A stretch of 64,000 nt of DNA from Dyadobacter alkalitolerans DSM 23607 (GCF_000428845.1 NZ_AUAS01000006.1:186001-250000); one strand, 5' to 3'. Shown: positions 8,051 to 17,285, numbered from the stretch's first letter. Numbers and translations are program-made. The notes: generated from the letters alone by a model not told the origin.

Positions 8051-9493
8051 TTATTCCCAACCACCCCCCAGCGAGCGATACAATTCAATCAATGCTAAAT
8101 ACTGATTCTTTTGAACCTCGGTTAATGACAATTCAGCTTCCAGAACGGTTCTTTGCGCGGTGATCACTTCCAGGTAGGAAGCGTACCCTGTCAGGAAAAG
8201 GTCTTTTGACGTGACAACGGCTTGTTGCAGCACGTCCACTTCCTGGGTTTTGAATTCGTTTATTTTTCGGTTGTTTTCAAGTTTTTTCAGGCTTGTGCTT
8301 ACTTCCTGGAAACCGGTCAAAACAGCTTTGTTGTAAGTGAACAATGCTTCCAGGCTTGCTGCTTCGGCTCTTTTTTGTCCTGCTTTCAGCGCTTTTCTGT
8401 TAATAAGCGGCCCGGCCAGACCACCGATTGCATTATAAGCGATGGAACCGGGATTGAAGAGTAAATTGCTTTTAAATGAATTAAAACCCAGAAAAGCAGT
8501 AATGTTCAGCGATGGCAAAAATGCAAGTTGCGCGGCTTGCTGTTCCGAATAATTGGCTAACAGGTCGAATTGCGCTTGCGCAATATCTGGTCTTCGTCTC
8601 AGCATGTTGGCAGGAATTCCGGTTGCGGTGGTTTGAGGCAATGTCTGTTCCAACCTGTCACTGCGCGTTATGTGCTGAGGAAAGCGGCCTAGTAGCAGAT
8701 TGAGTTTGTTTTCGGCTTCAATGATCTGCTGTTGTTTTTCAACTTCAAGGCTTTGTGTATTAAACAATTGCGCGCTGAATTGCTGCACGCCCAATTCATT
8801 TGCACGGCCGCCTTCTTTCTGAATCTTGATAGTTTCTACAGCAGACTGCTGCAAAGCAATGTTCTTTTGAATGATCGCCATCTCCGTATCCAACGCTATA
8901 AGCTCGTAGTAAGCACTTGCAATTTCAGCGATCAGGCCGGTAATGATGGCGTGACGAGCCTTTTCGGTGGCCAGAAGACGGTTATATGCTGCTTTTTTCT
9001 GGGTTTTTAATTTCCCCCAAATATCGATTTCCCAGGCACTCCTGAGTCCGACAAAGTAATCGGGTAAAAAAGGAGCAGGAAGTCTTCTGTCCGCATCAAT
9101 GTTTTCGGAAAAATTTGTGTCGTAATTTCCAACGCCATCCATGGTATAATCCCCGAATTTCCGGCCGCCGCCAGTCACTTCGGCCGAAATGGATGGAAGC
9201 AATGCCCCCTGTGCAGCCAGAATGTTGGATCGCACCATTTCAATTCTTTGCGCTGCGATTTTCAGGTCCAGGTTGTTCTGAAGCGCTGTATCGATCAATG
9301 CCGTTAAATAGGCGTCTTTGAAAAACGTTTTCCACTCCATAGCCGCAATTCCTGTAGAATCGGTTTGGCCGGCGAATGTTTGCGGCGTGCTGATGCGCGA
9401 CTTCTGCGCAATGGGCTGGGTGAGCTTGCAACCTGCCAGGGTTACTAATGTGCTCATCAGCAGTATGCTATATAAATTTTTATATGTTTTCAT
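8051..9493 (-). CDS. Outer-membrane efflux lipoprotein, NodT/OprM family
   Basis: TolC-like exit duct of the tripartite efflux pump. The signal peptide ends in LAGC (Cys22). Two tandem outer-membrane-efflux-protein repeats follow (about 60-260 and 285-475); the motif RRRPDIAQAQFDL opens the second repeat and is typical for this family. Long helical heptads fit the periplasmic tunnel. At 480 residues it has normal length. It is the last gene of adaptor-permease-duct on the minus strand, 53 bases after the permease stop. Confidence 0.95.
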   Translation of the reverse strand: MKTYKNLYSILLMSTLVTLAGCKLTQPIAQKSRISTPQTFAGQTDSTGIAAMEWKTFFKDAYLTALIDTALQNNLDLKIAAQRIEMVRSNILAAQGALLPSISAEVTGGGRKFGDYTMDGVGNYDTNFSENIDADRRLPAPFLPDYFVGLRSAWEIDIWGKLKTQKKAAYNRLLATEKARHAIITGLIAEIASAYYELIALDTEMAIIQKNIALQQSAVETIKIQKEGGRANELGVQQFSAQLFNTQSLEVEKQQQIIEAENKLNLLLGRFPQHITRSDRLEQTLPQTTATGIPANMLRRRPDIAQAQFDLLANYSEQQAAQLAFLPSLNITAFLGFNSFKSNLLFNPGSIAYNAIGGLAGPLINRKALKAGQKRAEAASLEALFTYNKAVLTGFQEVSTSLKKLENNRKINEFKTQEVDVLQQAVVTSKDLFLTGYASYLEVITAQRTVLEAELSLTEVQKNQYLALIELYRSLGGGWE

Positions 9494-9546
9494 GAATGCA
9501 GGATCTTAGAGGAAGCAGCCGGACGAACGCCCGGCTGCCGAAAGTG

Positions 9547-12500
9547 TCATTCGAGAATGAGCTCTTCTTTCTGGTTTACAATTTTAGATTTTTTGGGCCT
9601 TACCATGCTGGCGAACAGCACGTATAATCCCGGGATAATAATCACCCCGAAAACGGTTCCGATCAGCATCCCGCCAGCAGCCGCGGTCCCGATAGACCGG
9701 TTTCCGATCGCACCTGCACCTGAGGCCATCACCAACGGGATAAGTCCGGCTATAAATGCCAGCGATGTCATCAGGATCGGTCGAAGCCTTTCTGTGGCGC
9801 CTTCCAGTGCTGCCTCAATGACGGATCGTCCTTCTTTTTGCCTGATAATCGCGTATTCTACAATCAGAATTGCATTTTTACCTAACAGACCTATGAGCAT
9901 GACGAGCGAAACTTGCGCGTAAATGTTATTTTCGAGCCCCATTAATTTCAATGCGACGAATGCGCCGAAAATACCGGTCGGTAAGGAAAGTATAACAGGT
10001 AATGGAAGCAGGAAACTCTCATATTGAGCGGCTAGGAGCAGATAAACGAAGATCAGACAGACGCCAAAAATGTAAATGGCCTGATCGCCCGACAGGATTT
10101 CCTCCCGCGTCATTCCGGACCATTCATAGGTAAAACCACGGGGCAGACTGGCGGCAGCAACACGTTCTACGGCCTTGATAGCGTCGCCGCTACTGTAACC
10201 CGGCGCTGCATCCCCATTGATCATCGCCGAGGTGTACATGTTATACCGCGTCAGCAATTCAGGTCCGTAAACTCTTTCCAGTCGGATGAATGTGGAGAAC
10301 GGGACCATTTCACCACGGTTGTTTTTTACATATAGTTTTAAAATGTCCTCAGGATTCTTCCGGAAATCCGGATCAGCCTGGACCATTACCTTATACATCT
10401 GGCCAAAACGAATGAAATTGGAAGCATAAAAACTCCCTACCAATGTCTGTAATGTGCTCATCGCTACGTCTACCGAAACGCCTTTTTTGGCGGCGATATC
10501 TGCGTCAACATGAATCATATACTGCGGAAAACTTGCGTCAAAGCTGCTGAATGCGGTTGCTATCTCCGGCGAATCCATCAGATCCTTCACAAATTTGTTT
10601 GTAATCTCGGCAGTCTTCTGCAAGTCATCGCTTCCGGTCCGGTCTTGCACGCGGAGCTCAAAACCACTCGAGTTACCAAATCCTGGAACAGTAGGAGGTG
10701 GGAAAAACTGAATTTCAGCATCTGTAATGTGCTTTGTTTTGGCTTCCATCTCGGAAATAATATCCTGCACGGAAACCGTCCGTTCATCCCAAGGTTTAAG
10801 GTTGATCATGGCCATACCATAGGAAGATCCCGCGGATTCGGTGATCAAGCTGTAACCTGACAGCGACGAAACGGATTCTACTGCTTCCAGTCCTTTTGCC
10901 ACTTTTTGAATTTCATCCAAAACAGCCTCGGTCCTTTCCACGGTGGCTGCTACGGGAGTTGTCACATTTACATTAATAACACCCTGATCTTCTGTGGGAA
11001 TGAAACCCGTAGGCAGAACCGTGTTGACTCCATAAGTCGCTACGCAGAACGCAATGAGAAGTCCGATTGTGACTACCCTCCGGTTGATGATCAAGCCCAG
11101 CAATTTTCTGTATTTTGCCGAAATGCCATCATAACCTTTGTTGAAACCTGCAAAAAATCTATCAAGAAGCGTATTTTTCGAAGGCTGACCGTGGGTATTT
11201 TTCAACATTAAAGCACAGAGCGCAGGTGTTAATGTCAATGCATTAATCCCGGAAATGACAATGGAAATAGCGAGGGTGATGGAGAACTGGCGATAGAAAA
11301 TCCCGACTGGACCAGACATAAATGCCACCGGAACGAAAACCGCCGACATTACCAGCGTAATAGCGATAATGGCACCGCTCATTTCTTTCATAGATTCAAT
11401 GGTCGCTTCGCGCGCATCCAAATGTTTTTCGGCCATCTTCGCGTGGACGGCCTCGACGACGACAATGGCATTATCCACCACAATCCCGATGGCCAGAACC
11501 AATGCAAACAATGTTAAAAGGTTAATTGAGAAACCGAATAACTGCATGAAAGCGAATGTTCCGATCAAGGCGACGGGAACGGCCAGGGCAGGGATAAGCG
11601 TCGAACGGAAATCTTGCAAAAACAGGTAAACAATAATGATTACCAATATAAATGCTTCAATCAATGTGCGTACAACCTCGTGTATGGACGCATCCAGGAA
11701 GCGGGAAACGTCATACGAAACCATGTAATCCATGCCGGGAGGGAATGTAGTCTCCTTCAATTCGGCTACTTTCTTTTTCACATTAGCAATCACCTCCTGC
11801 GCATTGGAGCCGGGGCGCTGTTTCAGCATGATCGATGCCGAGGGCTTGCCATTGGACTTGGAAGCCATATCATATTCCAGCGTACCAAACTCAATATCAG
11901 CCACATCCTTTAATTTCAACATGGAGCCGTCGGGGTTTGAGCGCAGGACGATATTTTCATATTGAGCCGGCTCAAACAATTTTCCCGTGTATTTCAGCAC
12001 ATATTGCAGGGCTTGCACTTCGCGTCCTGAGCTAACCCCGGTTTTACCCGGCGCAGCCACGACGTTCTGTTCGCGGATCGCTTTTACAACATCATCTGCG
12101 GAAATGTTGTAACCATTCATCCGGTCGGGTTTTAGCCAGACACGCATCGAATAGTCACGGCTTCCCATGATCACGGCCCGGCCTACGCCGTCAATCCGTT
12201 TGAGTTCTTTAAGCAGGTTAATGTCAGCAAAATTGTATACAAAGTCCTCAGCAACAGACGTATCCGAACTCATGATGTCCAGATACATAAGCATACTGTT
12301 TACTTCTTTTTCGGTGGTTACACCGGCTTTAATTACTTCTTCCGGAAGTTCATCAATGACAGTTTGAACGCGGTTCTGCACGTTCACCGCCGCCAGGTCG
12401 GGGTCAATTCCTACGTTGAAGGAAATTGTAATGGTCGTTACGCCATCATTACCCGATACGCTGGTCATGTAAGTCATTCCGGGAACACCATTAATGGCGC

Positions 12501-12699
12501 GTTCGAGCGGAACGGCAACGGCGTCCACGCCAACCTCGGAATTAGCTCCGGTATAGGTTGCCGTTACGACAACAGAAGGCGGCACAATGTCCGGAAACTG
12601 TGAAACTGGTAGGTCTGAGAGGGCGAAAAGCCCAAGTAAGGTTATGAAGATTGAGATGACCAGTGATAGCACCGGCCTCTCTATAAATTTTTGAAACAT
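9547..12699 (-). CDS. RND efflux permease, AcrB/MexB (HAE1) type
   Basis: Inner-membrane proton-driven drug/detergent transporter, trimeric in known relatives. The protein starts MFQKFIERPVLSLVISI, with the first membrane helix at about 10-30, then two large periplasmic loops separated by helices 2-6 and ending with helices 8-12. The TM4 motif GIVVDNAIVVVE contains the two Asp-region residues used for proton relay, and GAPF-like loop elements are present. Length (1050) matches AcrB. A basic tail KKSKIVNQKEE ends the protein. Located 25 bases after the adaptor gene, so a single transcript is very likely. The substrate cannot be read from the sequence. Confidence 0.97.
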   Translation of the reverse strand: MFQKFIERPVLSLVISIFITLLGLFALSDLPVSQFPDIVPPSVVVTATYTGANSEVGVDAVAVPLERAINGVPGMTYMTSVSGNDGVTTITISFNVGIDPDLAAVNVQNRVQTVIDELPEEVIKAGVTTEKEVNSMLMYLDIMSSDTSVAEDFVYNFADINLLKELKRIDGVGRAVIMGSRDYSMRVWLKPDRMNGYNISADDVVKAIREQNVVAAPGKTGVSSGREVQALQYVLKYTGKLFEPAQYENIVLRSNPDGSMLKLKDVADIEFGTLEYDMASKSNGKPSASIMLKQRPGSNAQEVIANVKKKVAELKETTFPPGMDYMVSYDVSRFLDASIHEVVRTLIEAFILVIIIVYLFLQDFRSTLIPALAVPVALIGTFAFMQLFGFSINLLTLFALVLAIGIVVDNAIVVVEAVHAKMAEKHLDAREATIESMKEMSGAIIAITLVMSAVFVPVAFMSGPVGIFYRQFSITLAISIVISGINALTLTPALCALMLKNTHGQPSKNTLLDRFFAGFNKGYDGISAKYRKLLGLIINRRVVTIGLLIAFCVATYGVNTVLPTGFIPTEDQGVINVNVTTPVAATVERTEAVLDEIQKVAKGLEAVESVSSLSGYSLITESAGSSYGMAMINLKPWDERTVSVQDIISEMEAKTKHITDAEIQFFPPPTVPGFGNSSGFELRVQDRTGSDDLQKTAEITNKFVKDLMDSPEIATAFSSFDASFPQYMIHVDADIAAKKGVSVDVAMSTLQTLVGSFYASNFIRFGQMYKVMVQADPDFRKNPEDILKLYVKNNRGEMVPFSTFIRLERVYGPELLTRYNMYTSAMINGDAAPGYSSGDAIKAVERVAAASLPRGFTYEWSGMTREEILSGDQAIYIFGVCLIFVYLLLAAQYESFLLPLPVILSLPTGIFGAFVALKLMGLENNIYAQVSLVMLIGLLGKNAILIVEYAIIRQKEGRSVIEAALEGATERLRPILMTSLAFIAGLIPLVMASGAGAIGNRSIGTAAAGGMLIGTVFGVIIIPGLYVLFASMVRPKKSKIVNQKEELILE

Positions 12700-12724
12700 G
12701 ATTTAAAATTCAGGTGAAAGGATC

Positions 12725-13873
12725 TTACCGTGCGGTCAGTTCTATTTTGGTGGCTTTTACATTCAGACTGTCAAGCGGGATATTTTTAGGCGTAATGGTT
12801 GCGCCGTCCTTCAATCCCTGAAGTCCTTCGTACACAATAGTTTCTCCTGATTTTAAACCTGATTTTACGACGTAATATCCTGCTAACCTCGATTTTGGTA
12901 CAAAGCTGCGGGTCTTGATCTTGTTGTCTTTCCCAAGCACATATACAAAATTCTTATCCTGTATTTCAAAGGCAGCTTTTTGTGGAACCAGAATGGCATT
13001 TTCGACTGTGTTAGTAAGTCTGATAGTTCCTGTGGAGCCATGTTTCAATAGTTTCTCCGGATTCTGAAAACGCGCTCTGAATGCAATAGAGCCGGTTCCT
13101 TCGTCAAATGCGCCCTCCATTGTTTCCACAGTTCCTTTTTGTTTGAAATAAGAACCGTCGGCAAGTTCAAGCTCAACGACTGTCGCACTTTGTCCCTGGC
13201 CGCGCGCTTTCACGTATTCCAGATACTCATTTTCGGAAACATTGAAATAAGCAAAAACACTTTTGGTGTCTGAAAGCGTCGTAAGCAATGTTCCTTCGTC
13301 GATGAGGCTTCCCATTTTATGTGGGATCCGGTCTATAATGCCGTCGAAAGGTGCTTTAATTTCGGTTTGGGCCAGATGGATAGACGCCTTCGATTTCTGC
13401 GAACGGGCTTCTTCGATCCGCGCATTTACAGCAGCCAGTTTCGCTTCCGCAACCTCGACTTCCGTTTTGGAAATTACATTTTTCTCCACCAGCAGCTTTA
13501 CTCTTTTCAGTTCAAGTTCGGCTCCCTTCGCCTCCGCAATGGCACTATGCAAATTGGCTTTCGCCGATGCCAGCTGCGCCTCATATTCTTCGTTGTTGAT
13601 CCGGAACAATGTTTGGCCTTTTCTTACTTCTTTACCTTCGTCTACGTAAACTTCTTCCAGGTAACCTTTTACGCGGGCATATATTTCAACATTGCGGACT
13701 GCGTGAATGTCGCCCACATATTCCCGGTGCACTTCGGTTTTTTGAGGGACTAATTCCGTCACCGGAATGGTAGGAATGGCCGTTTCTTTCTTAGATTCGC
13801 TTGCACCTTCGCTTGTGCAGCCGTAAGCAAACAGACTTGGAATGGCAAGTAAAAGCCATTTGAAATTCTTCAT
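12725..13873 (-). CDS. RND periplasmic adaptor (membrane fusion protein) lipoprotein
   Basis: AcrA-like adaptor that joins permease and outer-membrane duct. The start chosen gives a lipoprotein signal ending FAYGC (Cys19); the frame is open 43 residues upstream but without signal character. Features in order: biotinyl-lipoyl-like half (YARVKGYLEEVYVDEGKEVRKG), alpha-helical hairpin (about 95-165, AKANLHSAIAEAKGAELELKR), second lipoyl half (TEIKAPFDGIIDR), then beta-barrel and membrane-proximal domains. It is the first gene of the efflux operon. No TetR or MarR gene is adjacent. Confidence 0.95.
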   Translation of the reverse strand: MKNFKWLLLAIPSLFAYGCTSEGASESKKETAIPTIPVTELVPQKTEVHREYVGDIHAVRNVEIYARVKGYLEEVYVDEGKEVRKGQTLFRINNEEYEAQLASAKANLHSAIAEAKGAELELKRVKLLVEKNVISKTEVEVAEAKLAAVNARIEEARSQKSKASIHLAQTEIKAPFDGIIDRIPHKMGSLIDEGTLLTTLSDTKSVFAYFNVSENEYLEYVKARGQGQSATVVELELADGSYFKQKGTVETMEGAFDEGTGSIAFRARFQNPEKLLKHGSTGTIRLTNTVENAILVPQKAAFEIQDKNFVYVLGKDNKIKTRSFVPKSRLAGYYVVKSGLKSGETIVYEGLQGLKDGATITPKNIPLDSLNVKATKIELTAR

Positions 13874-13981
13874 AATAAGTTGATTGTTAATGTAATATTG
13901 AGTTTTTCGGGAATAAGAATAGTCGCAATGCTGACTGATTAGCCAGCAAAAACATATGTACCGATCCGGGGCAGATGAACG

Positions 13982-13997
13982 GTGCTTTTTAAAGCAC
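13982..13997. promoter_or_regulatory. Perfect palindrome upstream of the efflux operon
   Basis: GTGCTTT-TT-AAAGCAC, a 7+7 bp inverted repeat about 110 bases upstream of the adaptor start in an otherwise featureless 172-base gap. It may be an operator for an unlinked regulator or a small hairpin; a T-run is missing, so it is not an obvious terminator. Confidence 0.35.
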
Positions 13998-14045
13998 AGC
14001 AATCTGTCCGTCAGTTAGCATAACGGGGCATTTAAATTGAAAAAC

Positions 14046-14462
14046 TCAGAATGGACAAAGCCGGTGCAGGAAGCCGTAATAGCCGGGAAGCGCAATATTT
14101 TGTTGGCTGACATTAACCGTAAGTAATTTTTCACGGATTAATTTAGGCGTGCGCAGGAAGTAATAATTTGAAAAAACAACGGTTTCGAAGGATACGAACC
14201 GGTAAGTAGAGTGGCGGTGGCGAAGCAGCTTGGATAAATTCTCACGCCATTTGCAGCCGTCTGCTTTTACGATGGTGCGGTTGGGATCGATTGTATCATC
14301 CACAATAACCACATCCTTCGACTCAACGCTTGTTTCAATTGAAAAAGGGGAGAACCCCGTTCCGTAATCAAGCTTGCATAACTGTCCCGGCTGCTTTGCG
14401 GACAGTGATAAAGCCAGGAAGTGAACAAGGCAGAAAAACAATACAAAAGTTCTTTTTGTCAT
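14046..14462 (-). CDS. Small exported protein of unknown function
   Basis: Not recognised. 138 residues with a plain signal peptide (TKRTFVLFFCLVHFLALSLSAK, cleavage near residue 22), no lipobox and no later membrane helix. The mature part is mixed charged/polar with three scattered Cys (CKLDYG, GCKW, LCPF). Same strand and upstream of the efflux operon, 172 bases before the adaptor start, so probably its own transcript. It could still be a chance frame, as there is no homologue I recognise; the clean signal peptide argues for a real gene. Confidence 0.55.
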   Translation of the reverse strand: MTKRTFVLFFCLVHFLALSLSAKQPGQLCKLDYGTGFSPFSIETSVESKDVVIVDDTIDPNRTIVKADGCKWRENLSKLLRHRHSTYRFVSFETVVFSNYYFLRTPKLIREKLLTVNVSQQNIALPGYYGFLHRLCPF

Positions 14463-14727
14463 GATGCTGATCTGATCAGTACATTAAAAAATCCATACTT
14501 TTATAATGAATTCAAGAATGATTGGGAATATTGGAAAGGAATCTCAATAAAAACATGCAATTGTTCAAATATAATAATTCAAATGTATACAACAAATTTT
14601 AAGGGTTGTTAATGACTGTTAATTAGGAATAAAATCAAGAATCTCATTCAAATTGACGTGTTTTAATCCTACCTGTTTGAAATTCACTAAGGCTATAATG
14701 TGACTTATTTGAGAAACAGCGTATATT

Positions 14728-14742
14728 TAAGTGTAACACTTA
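14728..14742. promoter_or_regulatory. Perfect palindrome just before the GNAT gene
   Basis: TAAGTGT-A-ACACTTA, 7+1+7 bp, ends six bases before the ATG at 14749. It may be an operator or a hairpin masking the start. The rest of the 286-base gap 14463-14748 is AT-rich and I see no gene, RNA or repeat in it. Confidence 0.4.
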
Positions 14743-14748
14743 TGCTCG

Positions 14749-15303
14749 ATGCAGGTTAAATCGATAAAGACGGAACACTTTGTGCTGACCAAGATGAGCG
14801 CGGCCGATGGGGACAAATATTTCAGGTTGAGTAATAATGACAATGTGATGAAATATGTGACGGGACACGCGCTGGACCGTCAGGAGTCGGACAAAATGCT
14901 GGCTACTTTTCTGGCAGAATACGGAACCGATACTTTTCTGGGGCGATATTTGATCGAGGGCATTTCCGGCGATCTGATAGGCGTTGCCAAACTGGATATG
15001 GATGGAAGTGACGTGGAAATCGGTTACCGGATCATGGAAGAACATTGGGGAAAAGGGATTGCAACAGAGATCGCAACGGGCTTAATCCGCTTTGCAAAAC
15101 GGGAGCTGAACGCCAGGCAGGTTATCGCTTATGTTAACGTAAGTAATGCGGCATCGATCCGGGTGCTTGAAAAAGCCGGCATGGTGAACATGGAGCGGAT
15201 TGAAGATCCGGATGAAGTCAAGTATAAATTTGTTTACTCACCTCAAAATCCTATGCCCATTAAGAAAGTGTTTAGCCGAATTCTCAGATTAATTGGAAAA
15301 TGA
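14749..15303 (+). CDS. GNAT-family N-acetyltransferase (RimJ/RimL type)
   Basis: Acetyl-CoA-dependent N-acetyltransferase. The pattern is that of Acetyltransf_3: KTEHFVLTKMSAADGDKYF at the N-terminus, then IEGISGDLIGVAKLD, DVEIGYRIMEEHWGKGIATE (the acetyl-CoA pyrophosphate loop, about 95-112) and NAASIRVLEKAGM near 140. Likely substrates are a protein N-terminus, a small amine or an antibiotic; the sequence does not decide. 184 residues, cytoplasmic, no partner gene. A basic tail KKVFSRILRLIGK follows the fold. Confidence 0.88.
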   Translation: MQVKSIKTEHFVLTKMSAADGDKYFRLSNNDNVMKYVTGHALDRQESDKMLATFLAEYGTDTFLGRYLIEGISGDLIGVAKLDMDGSDVEIGYRIMEEHWGKGIATEIATGLIRFAKRELNARQVIAYVNVSNAASIRVLEKAGMVNMERIEDPDEVKYKFVYSPQNPMPIKKVFSRILRLIGK

Positions 15304-15338
15304 CATGCAAACATTGAAATACGCTGCGAAATAAAATA

Positions 15339-15365
15339 GGCCTGGAAAATTTCACTTTCCAGGCC
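15339..15365 (-). terminator. Hairpin terminator between convergent genes
   Basis: Perfect 10-bp stem GGCCTGGAAA / TTTCCAGGCC with a seven-base loop. T-rich sequence follows only on the minus strand, so it mainly serves the HmuY-like gene and may stop plus-strand transcripts as well. Confidence 0.7.
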
Positions 15366-15384
15366 CAGCACATTGATCAACTAA

Positions 15385-15873
15385 TTAAAACTTCCCGTTT
15401 TCATCTGCTAAAACATAGCGGAATGTAAAGTAACTGGATTCTTCGGTTGGCAATTCTTCCGGCGCACCTTTGTAATAACTGATGATCTGCACCTTGGCAT
15501 ACTTCCCGTCGGCGGTTTTTACCAGCAACGTTCTTCCCGGAATGGTCCTGATCGCGTGCACGCTCATATCATATTTATACCAGGAATTTCCGCTGCCGCC
15601 CGGAATCGCGAATGTATCGTCGTGATCCGACCTATATCCGTCTTTCGGCGCTTCGGGAATTGCTTCGAATGGCTGTTCGAGCACTAATGCGCCTGCTTGC
15701 CCCGGCCCGCTGCTGCCGCTGTTTACGGCAATAGTCGTTTTACTGAATGCAATGTCCCAATTTGCGGTTTGCGCTTCGTCCGTAGAAACGGCTTTGCCAG
15801 TTGCGAGGCTGAAATAAGCGTACGGCTTGGCATTTGCGTCCAGATCTTTGATGACAATTATTTCAGATTTCAT
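15385..15873 (-). CDS. HmuY-like heme-binding domain protein lacking a signal peptide
   Basis: Resembles the HmuY family (heme-binding, normally outer-membrane lipoproteins): the opening DANAKPYAYFSLATGKAV, then ANWDIAFSKTTIAVNSG, and near the end LLVKTADGKYAKVQIISYYKG. The start at 15873 is the most upstream start codon in the frame, and no lipobox or signal peptide precedes the domain. Only 56 bases separate it from the upstream yceI-like gene. Either it has been re-purposed as a cytoplasmic protein, is exported another way, or its 5' end is degraded. Family assignment is from motif memory. Confidence 0.72.
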   Translation of the reverse strand: MKSEIIVIKDLDANAKPYAYFSLATGKAVSTDEAQTANWDIAFSKTTIAVNSGSSGPGQAGALVLEQPFEAIPEAPKDGYRSDHDDTFAIPGGSGNSWYKYDMSVHAIRTIPGRTLLVKTADGKYAKVQIISYYKGAPEELPTEESSYFTFRYVLADENGKF

Positions 15874-15929
15874 GTTATCAGGTTCCTTATGGTCTTTTGT
15901 GTTGAAAAATAGATAAGTCGGCTTGACTT

Positions 15930-16466
15930 TTACTTGATAATGGCCTTCAAATCAACGGTAACGAAATCTTTGAGCTTCCAATCTTTCGTTCCGATCTTGT
16001 AGTCCAGCCGGTTGATTTCAAATTTGCTGGCAAGGGCATAGGTGCCATCCGCATTCTTTTTTGCTTCAAAAGGAAGCGTTACGCTCTTGGTTACGTCGCG
16101 TATGGTAAGTTTGCCTGCTGCCTCATATTGACCATTCTTTTTCTCCACTTTTGAAGATTTGAAGTGAATGTTCGGGTATTTTTCAACGGCAAAATATTTG
16201 TCGCTTTTCATGTCCTTATCCCGTGAATCGTTCCCGGTTTCAAATGTGCTGGCAGCAATCTTAATATCGAAAGAAGCATTCTCCGGCGATTTTTCATTGA
16301 AAACAGCTTCCCCTTTCGGAGCTGCGAAAGTCCCTTCACAGGTTCCTAAGATATATTTTACCTTAAAATCAGTAGAACCGGAAACGATTTTTGAGGTTTG
16401 CCCAAAAGCAATGGTTGATCCTAAGAATGCAAGAAAGAAGCCGATAACTTGAAAGCGGTTACGCAT
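15930..16466 (-). CDS. YceI-family periplasmic lipid-binding protein
   Basis: Exported lipocalin-like protein that binds isoprenoid-type lipids in known relatives. Signal peptide of about 22 residues ending AFGQ, then the YceI domain: VKYILGTCEGTFAAPKGE, NASFDIKIAASTFETGNDSRDKDMKSDKYFAVEKYPNI split here by its usual motifs RDKDMKSDKYF and YPNIHFKS, and RDVTKSVTLPFEA. Full length at 178 residues. Its stop is 56 bases ahead of the HmuY-like gene; co-transcription is possible. Confidence 0.93.
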   Translation of the reverse strand: MRNRFQVIGFFLAFLGSTIAFGQTSKIVSGSTDFKVKYILGTCEGTFAAPKGEAVFNEKSPENASFDIKIAASTFETGNDSRDKDMKSDKYFAVEKYPNIHFKSSKVEKKNGQYEAAGKLTIRDVTKSVTLPFEAKKNADGTYALASKFEINRLDYKIGTKDWKLKDFVTVDLKAIIK

Positions 16467-16490
16467 ATAAACAGGGTGACGTGATAAAAT

Positions 16491-16829
16491 CTATATTTCT
16501 TCCAGCAGCGACTCGCCCCGGGACTGGTCCCCGGAAGTCCATTGCCATTGCTCATGCATACGGATTTTTCCGTTCGGGAGTTGCTCAGGTGTCGATTTAC
16601 AAATGCCTGTCGTGATCTCGCCCTTGTCATTCACCTGGTGGTAACGCATGTCCAGATTCCCATTTTCATCCACCAGCGCAATCAAATGCCCCAGCTGAAT
16701 GCGGCCGCCTGAATAAGTGGAAGTTACAATGTTACCATTTTGATGATAAACAAATTGCATCGAAAGGTCAACCTCGCCATTTTCAGAATTAGAAAGCGGG
16801 ACAAAAATCTTGTTGTTGTAATTAATCAT
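16491..16829 (-). CDS. Small conserved protein often labelled N-acetylglutamate synthase-like
   Basis: 112 residues, probably all beta: YNNKIFVPLSNSENGEV, then STYSGGRIQLGHLIALVDE, MRYHQVNDKGEITTGICKST and HEQWQWTSGDQSRGESL. The family is common in Bacteroidota and carries a legacy N-acetylglutamate-synthase label that the sequence does not support (no GNAT fold). Start at the ATG one base after the stop of the VOC gene, so translation is coupled. The function is unknown; a binding protein for a small molecule is possible. Confidence 0.8.
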   Translation of the reverse strand: MINYNNKIFVPLSNSENGEVDLSMQFVYHQNGNIVTSTYSGGRIQLGHLIALVDENGNLDMRYHQVNDKGEITTGICKSTPEQLPNGKIRMHEQWQWTSGDQSRGESLLEEI

Positions 16830-16830
16830 T

Positions 16831-17217
16831 TTAAAGAACAGAAGTGATCCACCAAACATTACCGCAAGGGTCTTCAACGCCGCAACTGCGCCCATAATCC
16901 TGGTCCGCCGGCTCCATAATGGAGTTGCCGCCTTCTGCCAATGCTTTTTGATAAGTGTCGTCGGCATTTTCAACATATACAAACATACTTGCAGGCTTCG
17001 CTGGCCACTCCGCACGTCTATCGCAAAACATGATCGTGCTCTCGTTAATGCTTACTTCGCTGTGCTTGATCAGGTTAGGATCGTCTTCCTGAAAATGCGT
17101 TTGCGTGACAACGCCGTTGAAGACTTTGGTCGTAAAATCTAGGAATTTCGACGCCCCGTTTAACATTAAATAAGGCATAACTGCCTGGTGGCCATTTGGA
17201 ATTTTTACAGTGCTCAT
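16831..17217 (-). CDS. VOC superfamily protein (PhnB/glyoxalase-like)
   Basis: Small vicinal-oxygen-chelate fold protein, 128 residues. Motifs: VMPYLMLNGASKFLDFTTKVF (first beta-alpha-beta unit), KHSEVSINESTIMFCD, FVYVENADDTYQKALAEGG and the C-terminal DPCGNVWWITS with DP-G-N-W typical for PhnB-type proteins. The start used is MSTVKIPNG; an open upstream stretch of 23 residues is Cys/Trp-rich and unlikely. Neighbours: a coupled small protein downstream and an AraC regulator 68 bases upstream, same strand. The reaction is unknown; the PhnB name does not imply phosphonate use. Confidence 0.85.
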   Translation of the reverse strand: MSTVKIPNGHQAVMPYLMLNGASKFLDFTTKVFNGVVTQTHFQEDDPNLIKHSEVSINESTIMFCDRRAEWPAKPASMFVYVENADDTYQKALAEGGNSIMEPADQDYGRSCGVEDPCGNVWWITSVL

Positions 17218-17285
17218 AGTATTTGTTTTTTTGTTTACGCAAATGTAGCCGCAGCGCCATCGCTCAAAATTGGAAAAACACGACA

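Noticed and set aside
9557..9922. 121-residue open frame opposite the RND permease
   Set aside because: Ser/Ile/Pro-rich reverse image of membrane helices; the permease is full length.
16491..16829. N-acetylglutamate synthase
   Set aside because: Legacy family name only; the sequence has no acetyltransferase fold or acetyl-CoA loop.
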